Shown here: positions 33,531 through 44,548 of the stretch, piece by piece
Numbering within the stretch: the first letter of the stretch is position 1
Layout of the letters: each line of letters opens with the position of its first letter
NCBI GenBank assembly: GCA_963691655.1
Contig: OY829327.1
Coordinates: 59,718,079-59,782,078, forward strand
Direction: 5' to 3'
Length of the DNA: 64,000 nucleotides
Source: Toxonevra muliebris
Taxonomy: Eukaryota > Arthropoda > Insecta > Diptera > Pallopteridae
The notes under the pieces: model-generated
Seen by the model: only the letters and a program-made list of their open reading frames with translations
Database searches by the model: none
What the model was told of the DNA's origin: nothing
Position numbers and translations under genes: made by a program

Positions 33531-33830
33531 GACGCCCGAATTATAAAGGGGCTTGAGAGAAACCTTTTGTTGTGATATTATGGTTACTTAGATCTTCACA
33601 ATGATGACACTAAATTTCATGCTTCTATATTGATTTGTTTCTCCTTTATTAAAGATTGAAAAAAATAGCTATGGAGCTATAGACAACCACTAGTTAATCC
33701 GATTCCTCCAATTTTTTTTTTTTTTTTCATATTCTCTTGTCTTTTGATAACATATCTGACAAAGAAAATTTCCTGTTAGTGATATTTTTTTTTTTTAAAA
33801 TAGTGCAAAAGATTTTACTAAAAGTAAACT
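33531..33830 (+). repeat. TTAACCCTTTGACG repeat family, copy 2
   Basis: It begins TTAACTCTTTGACGCCCGAA and shares with 15680 the GGGGCTTGA, CTTCACAATGATGACAC and TCATATTCTCTT segments. With 60385 it shares the additional ATAGTGCAAAAGATTTTACT segment. The far end is not found. Confidence 0.65.
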
Positions 33831-35879
33831 TCAAAATTTTCCATTTTTTACTCCCGATCATCACAGTTGTAAACTAATTCAATCATTCTTTGTTTACATT
33901 CATTGAATAATTTGTTGGCTTGTTCATCGCTGAACTGGCCCAGGTTATCAGAGAAAAATTCCAAATGCGAATGGAAGAAATTAATTTTTAAGGACATGTG
34001 CCAGCCCATTTTACCATACGCACTTAAAAATTCATTAACAAAAGTGAAATAGTCGTTGCTTCTGTGATTACCATGGAAATTATCGTATAGCTCATCTTTG
34101 AAGACTCCATTCTTCCGAATTCAGGACAAGATTATGTGAGAACTAGACGTGATGGAGGAAACCTAACTTCAGATTCATAATCAGTGCCTTCGAATTACTC
34201 TCAAACCGTTGGAAAAATGGAAATGAATACATTTTTTGTTGCATTGTGTTTTTTATTAATGTTGAAGTTCGAATCAAATCGATAATTATAAATTAGTTAT
34301 ACATTTTCGTAATTGTATATATGTATATGCATATTTATGCATGCATTTAAGCTGTTTACATGCTTATTCATTAATATTCCGAATAATTTTCTATAAAATC
34401 GACATTGACACCTTCAGCACCTAATCAACAAGAATCAGAAGCCAACTGCCGACACTCCTTGCAAAACTTCATATCCTAAGGACAAAGATAGAAGAAAAGA
34501 GGGTGGGTGGTATTAGACATCAACCACAACATTAGTGACTTTTGTAATAACATTTATGTATCAGGAGGTAGGACCTGAGTTCATTGAATTCGTCTGTATT
34601 TATTATACATGGATATACCTTACATACATATCGCTACTTTAATTTACTAAAGCCCTAACACACATTTATCAAATTTTACAGGAAAAGCAAAAAAAAAAAA
34701 CGTTTCGAAACTGAAGATTTCGGAGTTTTATTTCAAAATTTCCAATTTAAACTAGACGAAAAATTACGCAAGTTTCCGATGCTTGGTTAAAAATTTTTTT
34801 TGTTAAGAGCAGCTGGAGACGCCAAAAATAATAAATCATAAACTCGATTTTGAAAAATTTGATGTTAGGGCTTTAGCAAATTAAAGTAGCGGCATGTGTA
34901 TGCATATATGTAACAAATACATATATTATGTATGTACATATGTGTGTGCTATATATATATCATGAAGATATGTTAATGAGGCTGTTTAACCTACAAAAGC
35001 ATAACATATTTCAAATGCATTTAGAGACTCTGAAGTATGTGTGTGTGTTTGTTTATGTGATTGTATGAATGCTTTCACACATACAAATTCATTCACATAA
35101 ATACAAACATACATACATATTTTAACCTGAAATTCATAAATGGTTACGAGAAGTACACGCATTAACAGTTACACATATGTACGCATATGATGTCGGCACA
35201 TACTCGTACATATGTATGTAGATTTATACATACATATATAGGAGCATGATATCACCTAATTATGCCGTTTAATGTGGCAAATTGTGCTTAAATTAAGTGT
35301 GGATAATGAGGTAATTGCTGCAATCTGTTGATTGCTGTATCTACACAACAATAGTCAAAATTTAAATAAATGTAATTTCAAACAAATTAATTTGGCAGGA
35401 CCAAATGCAGAAAATAGAATTTTTATAAATTTTTATTTAGAACGAAAGCCTTCTTCACAAACAAAATTTTTCAAATTAACGACCAATTTACTAATCGTCT
35501 TCAAAATAGATTACCTGTAACTATACGAGTAAACATTTTTTTATATTTAAGCAAGATTCCTTACTATTGTATTTAGGTGCAGGATAAACCTTTTAAGGTA
35601 TTTGTTGCTGCAGTTCCTTCTACGACAGTATAATAAGGTCAAGGTGTAATGTTTTATTCATAACGTTCCCCATAGCGCACAGTGTGACGAGTGCGGCCAA
35701 AATCGATAAGAATTTTAAAGAAAAAATTGTTGACTAAGGCAATGCAAAAAATTTTTTTAAAATTTCGAGTAATACGGCCACACAACGCTTTTAAACTCGG
35801 AAGTTTATTTGAAAAAATTACTAACATGCTATTTTTAAGTTTTTATTTGCTAGGTTAGTTGAGTTTTGCTTAATTCTTA
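33831..35879. other. Non-coding stretch with ATGTA microsatellites
   Basis: Interrupted ATGTATATG/ACATACATA repeats lie at 34310-34350 and 34880-35240. No gene is recognised. Lone frames such as 35332-35520 lack an ATG start or motif. Confidence 0.55.
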
Positions 35880-35882
35880 TAT

Positions 35883-37007
35883 GATGAAAAGGGGGCAAAT
35901 TTGGCATTTTCTGAAAGCCTAAGATCTCATCAATCTAGCATCCCCTTTTTTGATGAATACCGTTACTTTGAAAGTGAGTATAAAAATAAATTGTAACTAA
36001 AAAGTTTGGTAGAGTAAAAAAAAACCCAAAAAGCCCCTTTTTGTTATTCGAAAGAAAATATTAACGCAAGTATGTAGAATAATAGTTAAAAATTTTAGCT
36101 GCATCTATCGGCTCTTTTTTGTTTTATTAAATTTTTTCTAGTGGCACCTTCATTAAAAATAAGAGAACTTTTCAACGTTTGGCTAAGCAACATCAGCCTT
36201 CAGTACACAAACAGGATTGCTGCTGTTGAAAATTTTGTTGCAAATAATATAGCAATATCAAATAAAAGCAATACCATAAAAAAGATTTGAAACATATAAT
36301 TGGCAAAATTTTTGAAAAGTGGTCTAAAGCAGGAAGGGTGAAAAAGAGGTTCATGTTTGGTTTGACTCAAATTTGTACTTGGATTTGGATGACGTAAGAT
36401 TCTTTTTTTTTTAATTTCTTAATATATTAATTGCTGGTTCCATAGAAACCTAGCACAAACGGCGGCAGGTATCATGTTATATCGATATGAAGACGCATCT
36501 GAAAGAACAAAACGTCGGCGAATGAAAAACTTATGGTCCATACACATTGACGATAGCAGCTACACGAACACACGACTACGAAATTCTGTCGGCTACAACT
36601 GTCGCCGTGTAGTCAGCTACTAAACACAGTGGATGAGGCACCACCTGCAGCAAACGCAGCCAAAACAACAAAAGCAAACTCTCTTCTCTCTCTATCGCTT
36701 GTCAAATTAGAAATAGATTTAAAATTGGCTACAGCCACAATTGTGGTCGATGGTTATGTGGTCGTGTCGTCGCCAAAATAATCGTCTCCATAAGAACATG
36801 TTGTTTTTATAATTTGAGAGATGTAGTCGTGTAGCTGTCATCGTCAATGTGTATGGTGCATTACTCCGTGCATATCCGCATGAGGAAATAACAAATGCTG
36901 CGAAAAAAGTACAAACGCAAAACAAAAATAATACGAAAAAGTCTTTCTCAATTAACCAAGCACTGGATTTGTTCTATGATTTAGATTTACTTTCCAAGCT
37001 ACAATAG
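35883..37007 (+). pseudogene. Unrecognised spliced gene remnant
   Basis: Segment 1 (35883-35973) reads FSESLRSHQSSIPFFDEYRY and ends in phase 1 at a GTGAGT donor. A 168-bp intron ends TTTTTTCTAG at 36141. Segment 2 (36142-36393) joins in phase, reading APSLKIRELFNVWLSNISLQ and on for about 50 codons. It then needs two frameshifts to reach VHVWFDSNLYLDLDD before a GTAAG donor. A second intron ends CATAG at 36445. Segment 3 reads GIMLYRYEDASERTKRRRMK, is interrupted by a MITE, and resumes with RAYPHEEITNAAKKVQTQ to SINQALDLFYDLDLLSKLQ and a stop at 37005. The start is not found; function is unknown. Confidence 0.55.
36534..36860. mobile_element. Harbinger-like MITE, 327 bp, in an exon
   Basis: TTA flanks both sides (36531-36533 and 36861-36863). 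The ends TGGTCCATACACATTGACG and, read inward, TGCACCATACACATTGACG form a TIR that extends about 35 bases, including CAGCTACACGA. The 3-bp TWA duplication suits PIF/Harbinger. Taking out the element and one TTA joins two pieces of a single open frame, which confirms both boundaries. There is no internal gene. Confidence 0.8.
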
Positions 37008-37274
37008 ACTGAAGAGAGCAAAAAATAAACTACTTCCATACCCAATTGTTACTTCAGAAGTCTCAACTAAATTTTATTAACAAGATTTGCTTAACGAGAC
37101 AACACAAATGAAGCAGAAATTGCTTATGACTCGGATATAGATTAGGAATATTTTATTTCAAGAAAGTCATTAGATGAAAGTGAATGAAATTGTTTAATGT
37201 ATAATGAAATAAATATGTGCCTACAAAAACGAAACATGCTTATCATTTTTGATTGTATATTTTTACAGATTTGT
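37008..37274. other. Unassigned stretch
   Basis: A/T-rich DNA following the stop codon of the spliced remnant; an AATAAA-like AATGAAATAAATA at about 37204 could serve as a polyadenylation signal. Confidence 0.3.
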
Positions 37275-37690
37275 GTGGAAAGTGGGCATGGCAATAATCG
37301 GATTATACCTACTTTTTGCAATAGTTATAAGTATAAAATAAAATATCCAAATAACAACAGATTTTTATAGTCATATCTCTCATAATGTTTGAATTATAGC
37401 CTTTTAATTTATAAGTTTATACGGGAGGTGAGCGTGGCAGTGGCGGGATTAGGTTTATTTTTGCACCATATGGTTTTATAGCCAAAAAATTTATATGTTC
37501 AAAATTTCATCGCTATATTTCACATATGTTAGAAGATGTAACTTTTTAATTATTCTGTTTATATAGGAGGTGGGCGTGACCGAGGGCGGATTAAGTTAAT
37601 TTTTTACCATATGTTTTTAAAGACAAAATAGCTTTATGTGCAAAATTTGATCGCTCTATAACAGTTTTCTCTAGTTTTGTATGGTGATGT
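37275..37690 (+). repeat. Three degenerate ~145-bp tandem units
   Basis: GGGCATGGCAATAATCGGATTA (shortened: GTGGGCATGG) at 37283, GGTGAGCGTGGCAG at 37427 and GGTGGGCGTGACCG at 37569 each start a unit. The units continue with GGATTA, TTTTTnCACCATATG and CAAAATTTnATCGCT. Spacing is near 144 bases each. Single units with GGGAGGTAGGCGTGGCAG also occur at 58312. This is a dispersed fly-type repeat present here as a short tandem. Confidence 0.7.
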
Positions 37691-38150
37691 TACACTGTGT
37701 GGCGCATTGCCAATAGTGCTTAAAATTATTAATAAGAAAAATTATTGATAAAGTTTTTGAAACTAAGCTTCAAATTTTCTTTGCAATTGTCATTTATTCA
37801 TTTGAAATGGTATAAACACTTGCAGGCGACTATTAATAAAGAATAAATGTACAGCAAGACAAAGTGTTTTTTTAGCCCCTGCAGTTTTATAATTAGGGAA
37901 CTTTATATTTATTCCTTACGAAAAACAGTTGAATGATCTCAAATACCTTTTTATAAATACCTTTCTATGAATTTCTGCTATTATATGTATATGTAAAAAT
38001 GTTAGAAATTTTGCAAAGTAGAGAAAATAAATGGCTGAATTATATTACATTATCGTCGATAATGTGTGCAATTTTTCAAATATATAAGAATTTGTAATAT
38101 TTTGAATAATTTAACATTGTCCTCACGTTGTGTAGAGTGTTACTTTTTCT
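37691..38150. other. Non-coding stretch
   Basis: No gene or bounded repeat is recognised. Confidence 0.4.
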
Positions 38151-38154
38151 TTAA

Positions 38155-38284
38155 CCCATCAACGCCTGGCGGTGCCATATGGCATCTTGTCCCTGAGTCA
38201 TTCCTGAGCCAGGTTCAAATACAATATTTTTCTCAAGTTACTTTCTTGATCAATCTACTTTGGTTCTCGTTTGTTTTTAATGGG
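38155..38284. mobile_element. 130-bp TTAA-bounded MITE
   Basis: TTAA at 38151 and 38285 enclose CCCATCAACGCC and, read inward from the right, CCCATTAAAAAC. Ends of CCCAT with TTAA fit a miniature piggyBac-type element. The interior has a GGTGCCATATGGCATC palindrome. It abuts a Tc1/mariner-type transposase relic and may have truncated it. Confidence 0.55.
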
Positions 38285-38319
38285 TTAAGGGAGTGCCCTA
38301 AATTAGAAAGACCAAAATC

Positions 38320-38563
38320 GATACTCTGCTCCACAGCAGCAATCTTCGTCTTCGGTGCGCACTGTACGCGTCTCTGAGGATGCGCATTATTCACTAGAGT
38401 AATCGTGGGGCGAAACCGATCCGTGGTTGCTCGAATTACCGACTCTGCTGGGCGATTATGTCGACCGCATATTGGACGCACTGAGCATCGCGCGAAACGA
38501 ACCATTATTTTGGTAGTAAATTTGCACGATTTGCAAACGTTGTTCAGGAGTAAGTCTATTCAT
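38320..38563 (-). pseudogene. Tc1/mariner-superfamily transposase N-terminus
   Basis: From the ATG at 38563 the minus strand reads MNRLTPEQRLQIVQIYYQNN. After a frameshift near 38505 it continues RPICGRHNRPAESVIRATTD, RFRPTITLVN and KIAAVEQSI. That is the paired helix-turn-helix DNA-binding region of an IS630/Tc1/mariner-type transposase common in insects. In it GRHNRPxExxIRR and ENIAAVExSV are conserved. The DDE catalytic part is absent. A TTAA MITE lies immediately downstream, so the loss may be linked to it. Confidence 0.75.
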
Positions 38564-38700
38564 TATAAAATGGCAAACCAAACTAAGCATAAATCAAGTT
38601 GCAGCTGTCAAAAAGACCAACTCCGAAAAAAATACTGCCAGATTGAAAACCACACTTCTAAAAAAAACACCGAATTTTAAAAAACTTCCGTTCGCGGACG
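38564..38700 (-). other. Presumed 5' leader of the Tc1/mariner-type relic
   Basis: The segment upstream of the transposase ATG holds GTTGCAGCTGTCAAAAAGAC and a CCACACTTCT stretch, similar to leaders I associate with this transposon type. The terminal repeat could not be placed exactly. Confidence 0.3.
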
Positions 38701-39338
38701 TGAATGCTATAACATACATATTCAATATGACATGAATGCTATAGCATTCAAATCTATAATACAAATTTCGGCATTCAATTCTATATAGCGTCCACATAAT
38801 CCACAACTGAACTGATCTATGTATCGAAGTAAATGCTTTAGTATTCAGTGTATATAACTAATAAAATGTGAAATTCTTAGAACTTGGAAAAAACGTGTAT
38901 AATCGAAATTTAAATATTACGATTACTTTAAGAGAGCCGCTATGTGTCTCTTTTTGCACCTCTATACAACTTTGGGTGTCCGCGAACGTGTTACAGTTCA
39001 ATCACGCCCATATTTGGTATATTAACACCGAATCACATACAAATTTTATTCTATGTTAGAAGTACCCTACGTTCAAGAAGTTCAATTAGGCTGAATTTCA
39101 GAACTTCACATTTTTTTACGTTGTCCGCTTCACATGAAATGCCTCATATTTCAAATATAAAACTAGAATCTAAAAATAAAAAATCAAAATATTAATTCAG
39201 TATTATTGTTTTCGCATAATGCAACAATTTTCGTATTTTAGCTACTCATATATGTAGCTTTTGTATTGATTATGCATCAATTTGCCAAAGTGGAAACAAC
39301 ATAACCTTTTTGCATTTGCGAGAATTTTTGCTTCTCTT
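38701..39338. other. Non-coding stretch
   Basis: No gene is supported. TGCTATAGCATTCA/TGAATGCTATA inverted motifs occur at 38700-38780. Confidence 0.35.
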
Positions 39339-39580
39339 CTTTAATTCGAAAAAAGTGCTGGTGAATATACTTCATCGCTTAATACATGTGAATTTTGTTT
39401 TCGACGGTTTAAAAATAGAGATTTTGACACGGAAGACAATGGACTCCCTGGCTAAGTGAAAAAGCTCGAAGATGAAGAATATGAGATGCAACTCGATGAA
39501 AGTTCGTGCCAAACACGAAGAAGAAGAACTTGCAATAACATTGGGAGTTACTCAAACAGCAATTTCCAAGTGCCTTAATA
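39339..39580 (+). pseudogene. Mariner transposase N-terminal relic
   Basis: The plus strand reads FEKSAGEYTSSL, then FRRFKNRDFDTEDN, VKKLEDEEYEMQLDESSCQT, and after a frameshift EELAITLGVTQTAISKCLN. This matches the mariner order: first helix-turn-helix with x-K-K-S-A-x-E, W-F-x-R-F-K-x-G-D-F-x-x-x-D, a linker, and the E-E-L-A-x-x-L-G-V-T-Q-x-A-I-S second helix-turn-helix. At least one stop and one frameshift are present. The catalytic domain is missing; the 2-kb palindromic element starts 180 bases further on. Confidence 0.8.
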
Positions 39581-39761
39581 GTCCAGTCGGTAGAGTAAAA
39601 AATCCACCAAAAGTTCATAATACTTCTTATCACAGATTTTTCTTCAGTAATTATTAGTGGGGGTATGATAGATGGAAAAACTACAAAAATCAGTTCTGGG
39701 GTTGCAGAGCAACCTCCCCAAAAAATCTCCCCTTTGGTGAAAAACGCCTTCTTTACTAATA

Positions 39762-41759
39762 ACTGGTTAACCGTTGGAGATATCAAAAAATTGCTTACTA
39801 AAAAAAGAAAGCTTGAGTGATATCCTAAAAAGTATCTATTAATTTTTTCGTTTATGTCATAGTTTTCGAGATATTCAATATTTAAGAAATTGTAAATTTT
39901 GTACTTTGGATTTACTCTGGATGCGCGCGCTTCCTTGTTTATTTGAATTTTTGCGCGCGAAGCCTATAGCAAAATTAAATTACTCGAAAAGCAAACAAGC
40001 TAGGAACAAAAATCAAAATTGCTTTTGAGGGGGATATAAAGTGCAACATTCTCTGTCATTTTCATTGATTATGGCTAAAAACATTTTTTTTAGTTCATAT
40101 ATGTTTTAACAATATTTTCTAATAATTTAAATGTTAAAAAATTGCATTAAATAAAAAAAACATCAAATACAATAACCAAAATTTAGCTAATTTTAATATG
40201 CTGATAAAATTGCAAAATGTGAATGCTTTTATTTCTAACTTTTCAGCATTTTAAAAGATAATAAATTTATAACATATAGTGAAACTAGTTATTTTTTATT
40301 AGGGCTGCAAATAATTAAAGTAGCAAAAACCAACTGGCAACTATACTATGGTATATTGTAATGTTTATATAACAGAAATTATCCGTATTCAATGAAATTC
40401 AGTGGCTCTTAAAACTGAAGTTGAAAACTAAATTGAACGCACCCCTAGAAAGAAATGGATAAAAAAATGAATACCCCGAAGTTTCACAAAAATCTGATAA
40501 GATTTGAACTGTCGCAAAGGGATTGAAATTCATAAAATGCGTTTTCAGTAAAAAATATTATTTGTTTTTTTTTTTTTATTATACGGCAATTGTCTGAGGA
40601 ATTGAGGAAACCAAGTTTTTTTGAAAGCTTGTGTTGTATACAGAAAAGTAATTTCTGAATTTCCCCAGGTTTGCGATTTTAAGCGGTTTTTTTTTATTTT
40701 TAAGTTGTTGCTTTAGTCTTTGGTCGCGCCGTCATTTAAATGCATATATTTTTACCAACAAAAGGTCTTTCTGATGGTTTTCGGGTACGAGGAATCTGAA
40801 TCTGCAATTTATTTTTACCAACAACGGCCGCTAAAATGCGCTTTGATGCAAAAACCATGAAAAATTCCATATTTTTAGGGTTTTTTCGAAAGTCATAAAA
40901 TCAGATTTAATGTACGTAATATTCATTTTTTATTCTTTTTATTAAGCCAAACAACTTTCTGAAATATGTCATTGACGAACAATCACTTCCAGATGGACTG
41001 ATGACAATTATAAAATCCTGATTTCTCGATTTTTTTTAAATCACATGCAAACTACATTTATTTTTACTTTTTATGTGTACAGAATTCATGTTGTATTCGT
41101 ATGGTAAACTGATGAAAGCGTTCTCCTATACTTATGGAAACACGATGCTGAGAAAAATAAACTAAACTCTATGGTTGCCGATATCTGCTGGTGGCTAAAA
41201 GTCGCTAAAGAGGACCTTAATGAGTATGATAAGGGTGAACTCATTGTAGTAGAAGAAATTGAAGAGGGTAGCTTTTTGCGATATAACAGTGATGCAGAAA
41301 ATGTATAATTCTAATTTCAATGACTTTAGAGTTCTGTACACATAAAAATAAATGTAGTTAGTATTTAAAAAAAAAGTCGAGAAAAGTGAATCTTCGGGGC
41401 AATCATTTTTTTGACCATTGTCATCTTTCTAGCGGGTGCGTTCAATTTAGTTCTTGATTTCAGTTTCACTCATATAATGAGGAGCCAGGCTAATATCGCA
41501 CTTTGTATCCCCTTCAAAACCAATTTTGATTTTTCTTTTTGGCTTGTTTGGTTTTGAAGTAATTTAATTTTTCCCATAGGTTTCGCGCGCAAAAATTCAA
41601 ATAAACAAAGATGGGCGCGCATCCACAGTACATCCAAAGTACAAAATTTACAATTTCTTAAATATTGAATATCTCGAAAGCTATGCCATATATGAAAAAA
41701 TTAGTCAAGCTTTCTTTTTGTAGTAAGCAATTTTTTGATATCTCCAACGGTTAACCAGT
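39762..41759. mobile_element. 2-kb palindromic TIR element
   Basis: The ends ACTGGTTAACCGTTGGAGAT and the complement on the right are perfect for about 35 bases, and inverted similarity continues for about 300 bases (39762-40070 against 41485-41759). It includes TTTGTACTTTGGAT and a GCGCGC-flanked segment. A second inverted pair (40410-40495 and 41380-41470, AAATTGAACGCACCC) lies inside, offset by about 330 bases that are present only on the left. No target duplication is clear. One protein-like frame is inside. Confidence 0.75.
41108..41308 (+). pseudogene. Acidic C-terminal protein fragment inside the palindromic element
   Basis: A 66-codon open frame reads LLYLWKHDAEKNKLNSMVAD, ICWWLKVAKEDLNEYDKGEL and VVEEIEEGSFLRYN before the stop at 41306. 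It is open without an ATG at its start, as expected for the last part of a longer protein. Acidic residues rise toward the end, as in many transposase tails. No family is recognised. An AG at 41081 after a pyrimidine-rich run could be a splice acceptor, but the intervening frame has a stop. Confidence 0.4.
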
Positions 41760-41824
41760 GAAATCCATTTAATTTAAAAAGTAGATGAGCCAAAGCCGAA
41801 ATAGCTTTTTGCATATCGCACCAA

Positions 41825-42055
41825 CAGAATAGAAGTGTCGTAACTTCCAAAATGACAATTTCCAGGTTATGATTGAATAGAATGTATTATTAACCGTTTT
41901 TTTCAGTGGAACACTGTCGAAACTTTCATCTCTTACCGGTTAAGCGCTATTTAGCCAACAACAGTTTTCCACCCTATCAAACATCACACTATTGCAATGT
42001 TTGAAATGCGTTTACCTCAAAACTATATTTTGGACGTTACGACACTTCTATTCAG
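41825..42055. mobile_element. 231-bp MITE, GAATAGAAGTGTCGTAAC ends
   Basis: CAGAATAGAAGTGTCGTAAC at the left and, read inward from the right, CTGAATAGAAGTGTCGTAAC, both followed by TCCAAAAT with one difference, make a TIR of about 28 bases. No clear duplication flanks it. There is no coding sequence inside. Confidence 0.7.
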
Positions 42056-44548
42056 AGGGGTGTTATGAGGCTATATGCATTAACAGCATAATGGCGATAT
42101 GGCTTTATTTCTACTCTGAAATCGAAATAACACCAGTATGTCGTTATTACACTTAACCTTTAACTGTGAAGGTGGTGGTAAATTTCACCCTGTCTTCACA
42201 TTTTTTTGAATTTTTGTTGTATTCAAAAAAGGCGTGTGAAATAAAGTGCCAGTTTTGTTGAACTTAAAAAAAAATTAAAATTTTGTATTTATTTTAACTA
42301 AAAACGTGATAGTTTATTTTCAAAGAATAAATAATTACACTGTGTGACAGTGAAAATATACTTTCCTCGAGACATAGTGAACGAAATCGTTGGGAAGTAG
42401 TGGAACCGAAAGCTGAAAGTGTTTTGAAAAGACAAATAAAAACGAGCGAGAGTTTCGGTTTTAATAATCACAGGAGATGTGAATCTTTATTGAATTAAAC
42501 GGGTGCTCGTAGCAGGAGTAGCTAGCGAATCGTTATCGTAGCAAGAGCCGCTAGATAATGTTTTAGTAGCAACATACTGACTTTGAATATTCTCAAGCCA
42601 TAGAACTTTATAACGTATGGCAACTGATATAAATTCCTATGGTCAAGGAAATCTATTGCAAGTGTATATAACGTATTATACTAGACTAAATATCAGAGTG
42701 GTATTTACAAACAAAAGAGAAAGGAATAGTTAGAGTAACATTTCAGTATAATATAATTGTAAATAGTAATATATTTTATTTGAGAAACAACGATACGGGG
42801 GGTGGTGGTAATGATGATTCGTGACGGGAGCACTTATCAGACCGCATAAGAGTCTGTCAAATTGTAAGCATACTCAAGCAGAAAATAACTGCATACTCAG
42901 AATTTTGAATTGACCCTCAAAATCTCGACATAGGGCCGAAAAACCCATTTTTGATAGGTTAAAGCAATATGCTTGCCCGTAACTTTATTTTTATTTACCC
43001 CATGAGTAAGTAATTAAGTATCATTCAAAGAGGATATTTAGCTGCTTACAACGATATATAAATTGATAATATATATTAAGGAATACCGGAGTTTCAATTT
43101 TGAATGGCGTTTTAAACGACTATTTACTATTTATAAACGATTATTTATAAATAAAAGTATATGAAAATAAACTGTTTCCAACAAGTTATAAATTTTCAAA
43201 ATCCATTGAGGTGTGGATGATTTATTTAACGCTTTTATTTGACTACACAAAAAAATTCATTACGTAGGTATGTATGTAAATATTCGTATACGAGTATTAG
43301 TTACTTCAACTATTTAAGAATACGAAACAGCAACTTAGAAACATATGGATTTTTTTCCAGTATATGGAGCTTGAAGTCGAATATCTCAGTCAAACCTCAA
43401 TGGATTTTGAAAATTTATAACTCGTTGGAAAGAAAATTAAATGTAGTTTATTTAATTTAAGCCTAATAATCAAACTATGAATATGAACAGCTAGGTTTCA
43501 GTTTCATAGTCTCTAATAAATATCTATATAAATAAAATATTTTAAAAAATTTCAATGTTGCAATTCAATTAAACTAAATCAATATCTTTGTTTATTTTTG
43601 TAAAAATATTGCGCCTGAGGTGCTTATTTCCATGCTATTCCCATTTACTTTACGAGCAAATTTTTTCCTTTTCTTTTTTATAGGTTTACCCATACTACTG
43701 TCGATAAAAACGGAAGAGTTTTTTATTTAAGAACGCCAATTTATAAAAAAAATCCGAAATAAAGCTGCATTTTCTTATACAAATAAATTTGGTTTACTTT
43801 TAAAATTTTAATGAAAGAATCGCGGTCATATCGCCAAAAAACATTTTTTGGGCCACTGCCATGACTCCCACATTTTTTTGGGCGATATTTCCGGGCACCT
43901 CAAATATAAACGCAAATTTTCTAATTAGTTTGCCGAGCAAACATTTATTGCCTTATCGAGTTAAAAAATTTACACATATCTGTAAGCATGTGTAATTGTT
44001 GAATCAATGAATTTTCCAAAAATCCAAAAATTTCTTTTGTTCCGGTGGAGCGTTTTGATTTTGTTTCAGAAATTTATGGTAGCTCTATGCAGAGCAGAGT
44101 TGATTTAGCAATGTCGGTCTGTCTTTGTACGCGATAACTCAAGAAAAAGCTGAGCAATCTTAACCAAACATGGTACAAAAAACATTTCTTATAATTAGGC
44201 CGAGGTTAAGTTCTGAAATGGGGAGATACGGTATATAGGGTCAAGTCGAATACTCTTCCACTATTGGCAGCTTTGTTTGACGCTGACTAACTTTTTTGAA
44301 TTTTTTTACTACAGATCGTACTGCCGATCTTACTAATCTTAATTCTTTTGAATTATTACAAAAATTCGCCAGATTTTATTTAATCTGTTATTAACTTTCG
44401 AATATCTGTGCAAGAAGGTTTTCCGCAAACCATGACATTACCTGAGTGGCAAATGTTTCACAGAATGCCATATAAATATTTTTTTTAATTCCTTACTGAC
44501 AGCAAAATGCTATTCCGCTTGTTCTTTTGTTTACTTTGTTGCTTAATT
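42056..44548. other. Non-coding stretch
   Basis: No gene is recognised. 42330-42830 is somewhat more complex, with an AATAAAA signal, but LTR ends, primer site and duplication were not found. 44040-44240 resembles a dispersed repeat (GTCGGTCTGTCTTTGTACGC). Confidence 0.4.

Noticed and set aside
42330..42860. Possible solo LTR or gypsy-type leader
   Set aside because: There is AATAAAA and a GTGACGGGAG-like string, but no TG..CA ends, no flanking duplication and no second LTR could be found.
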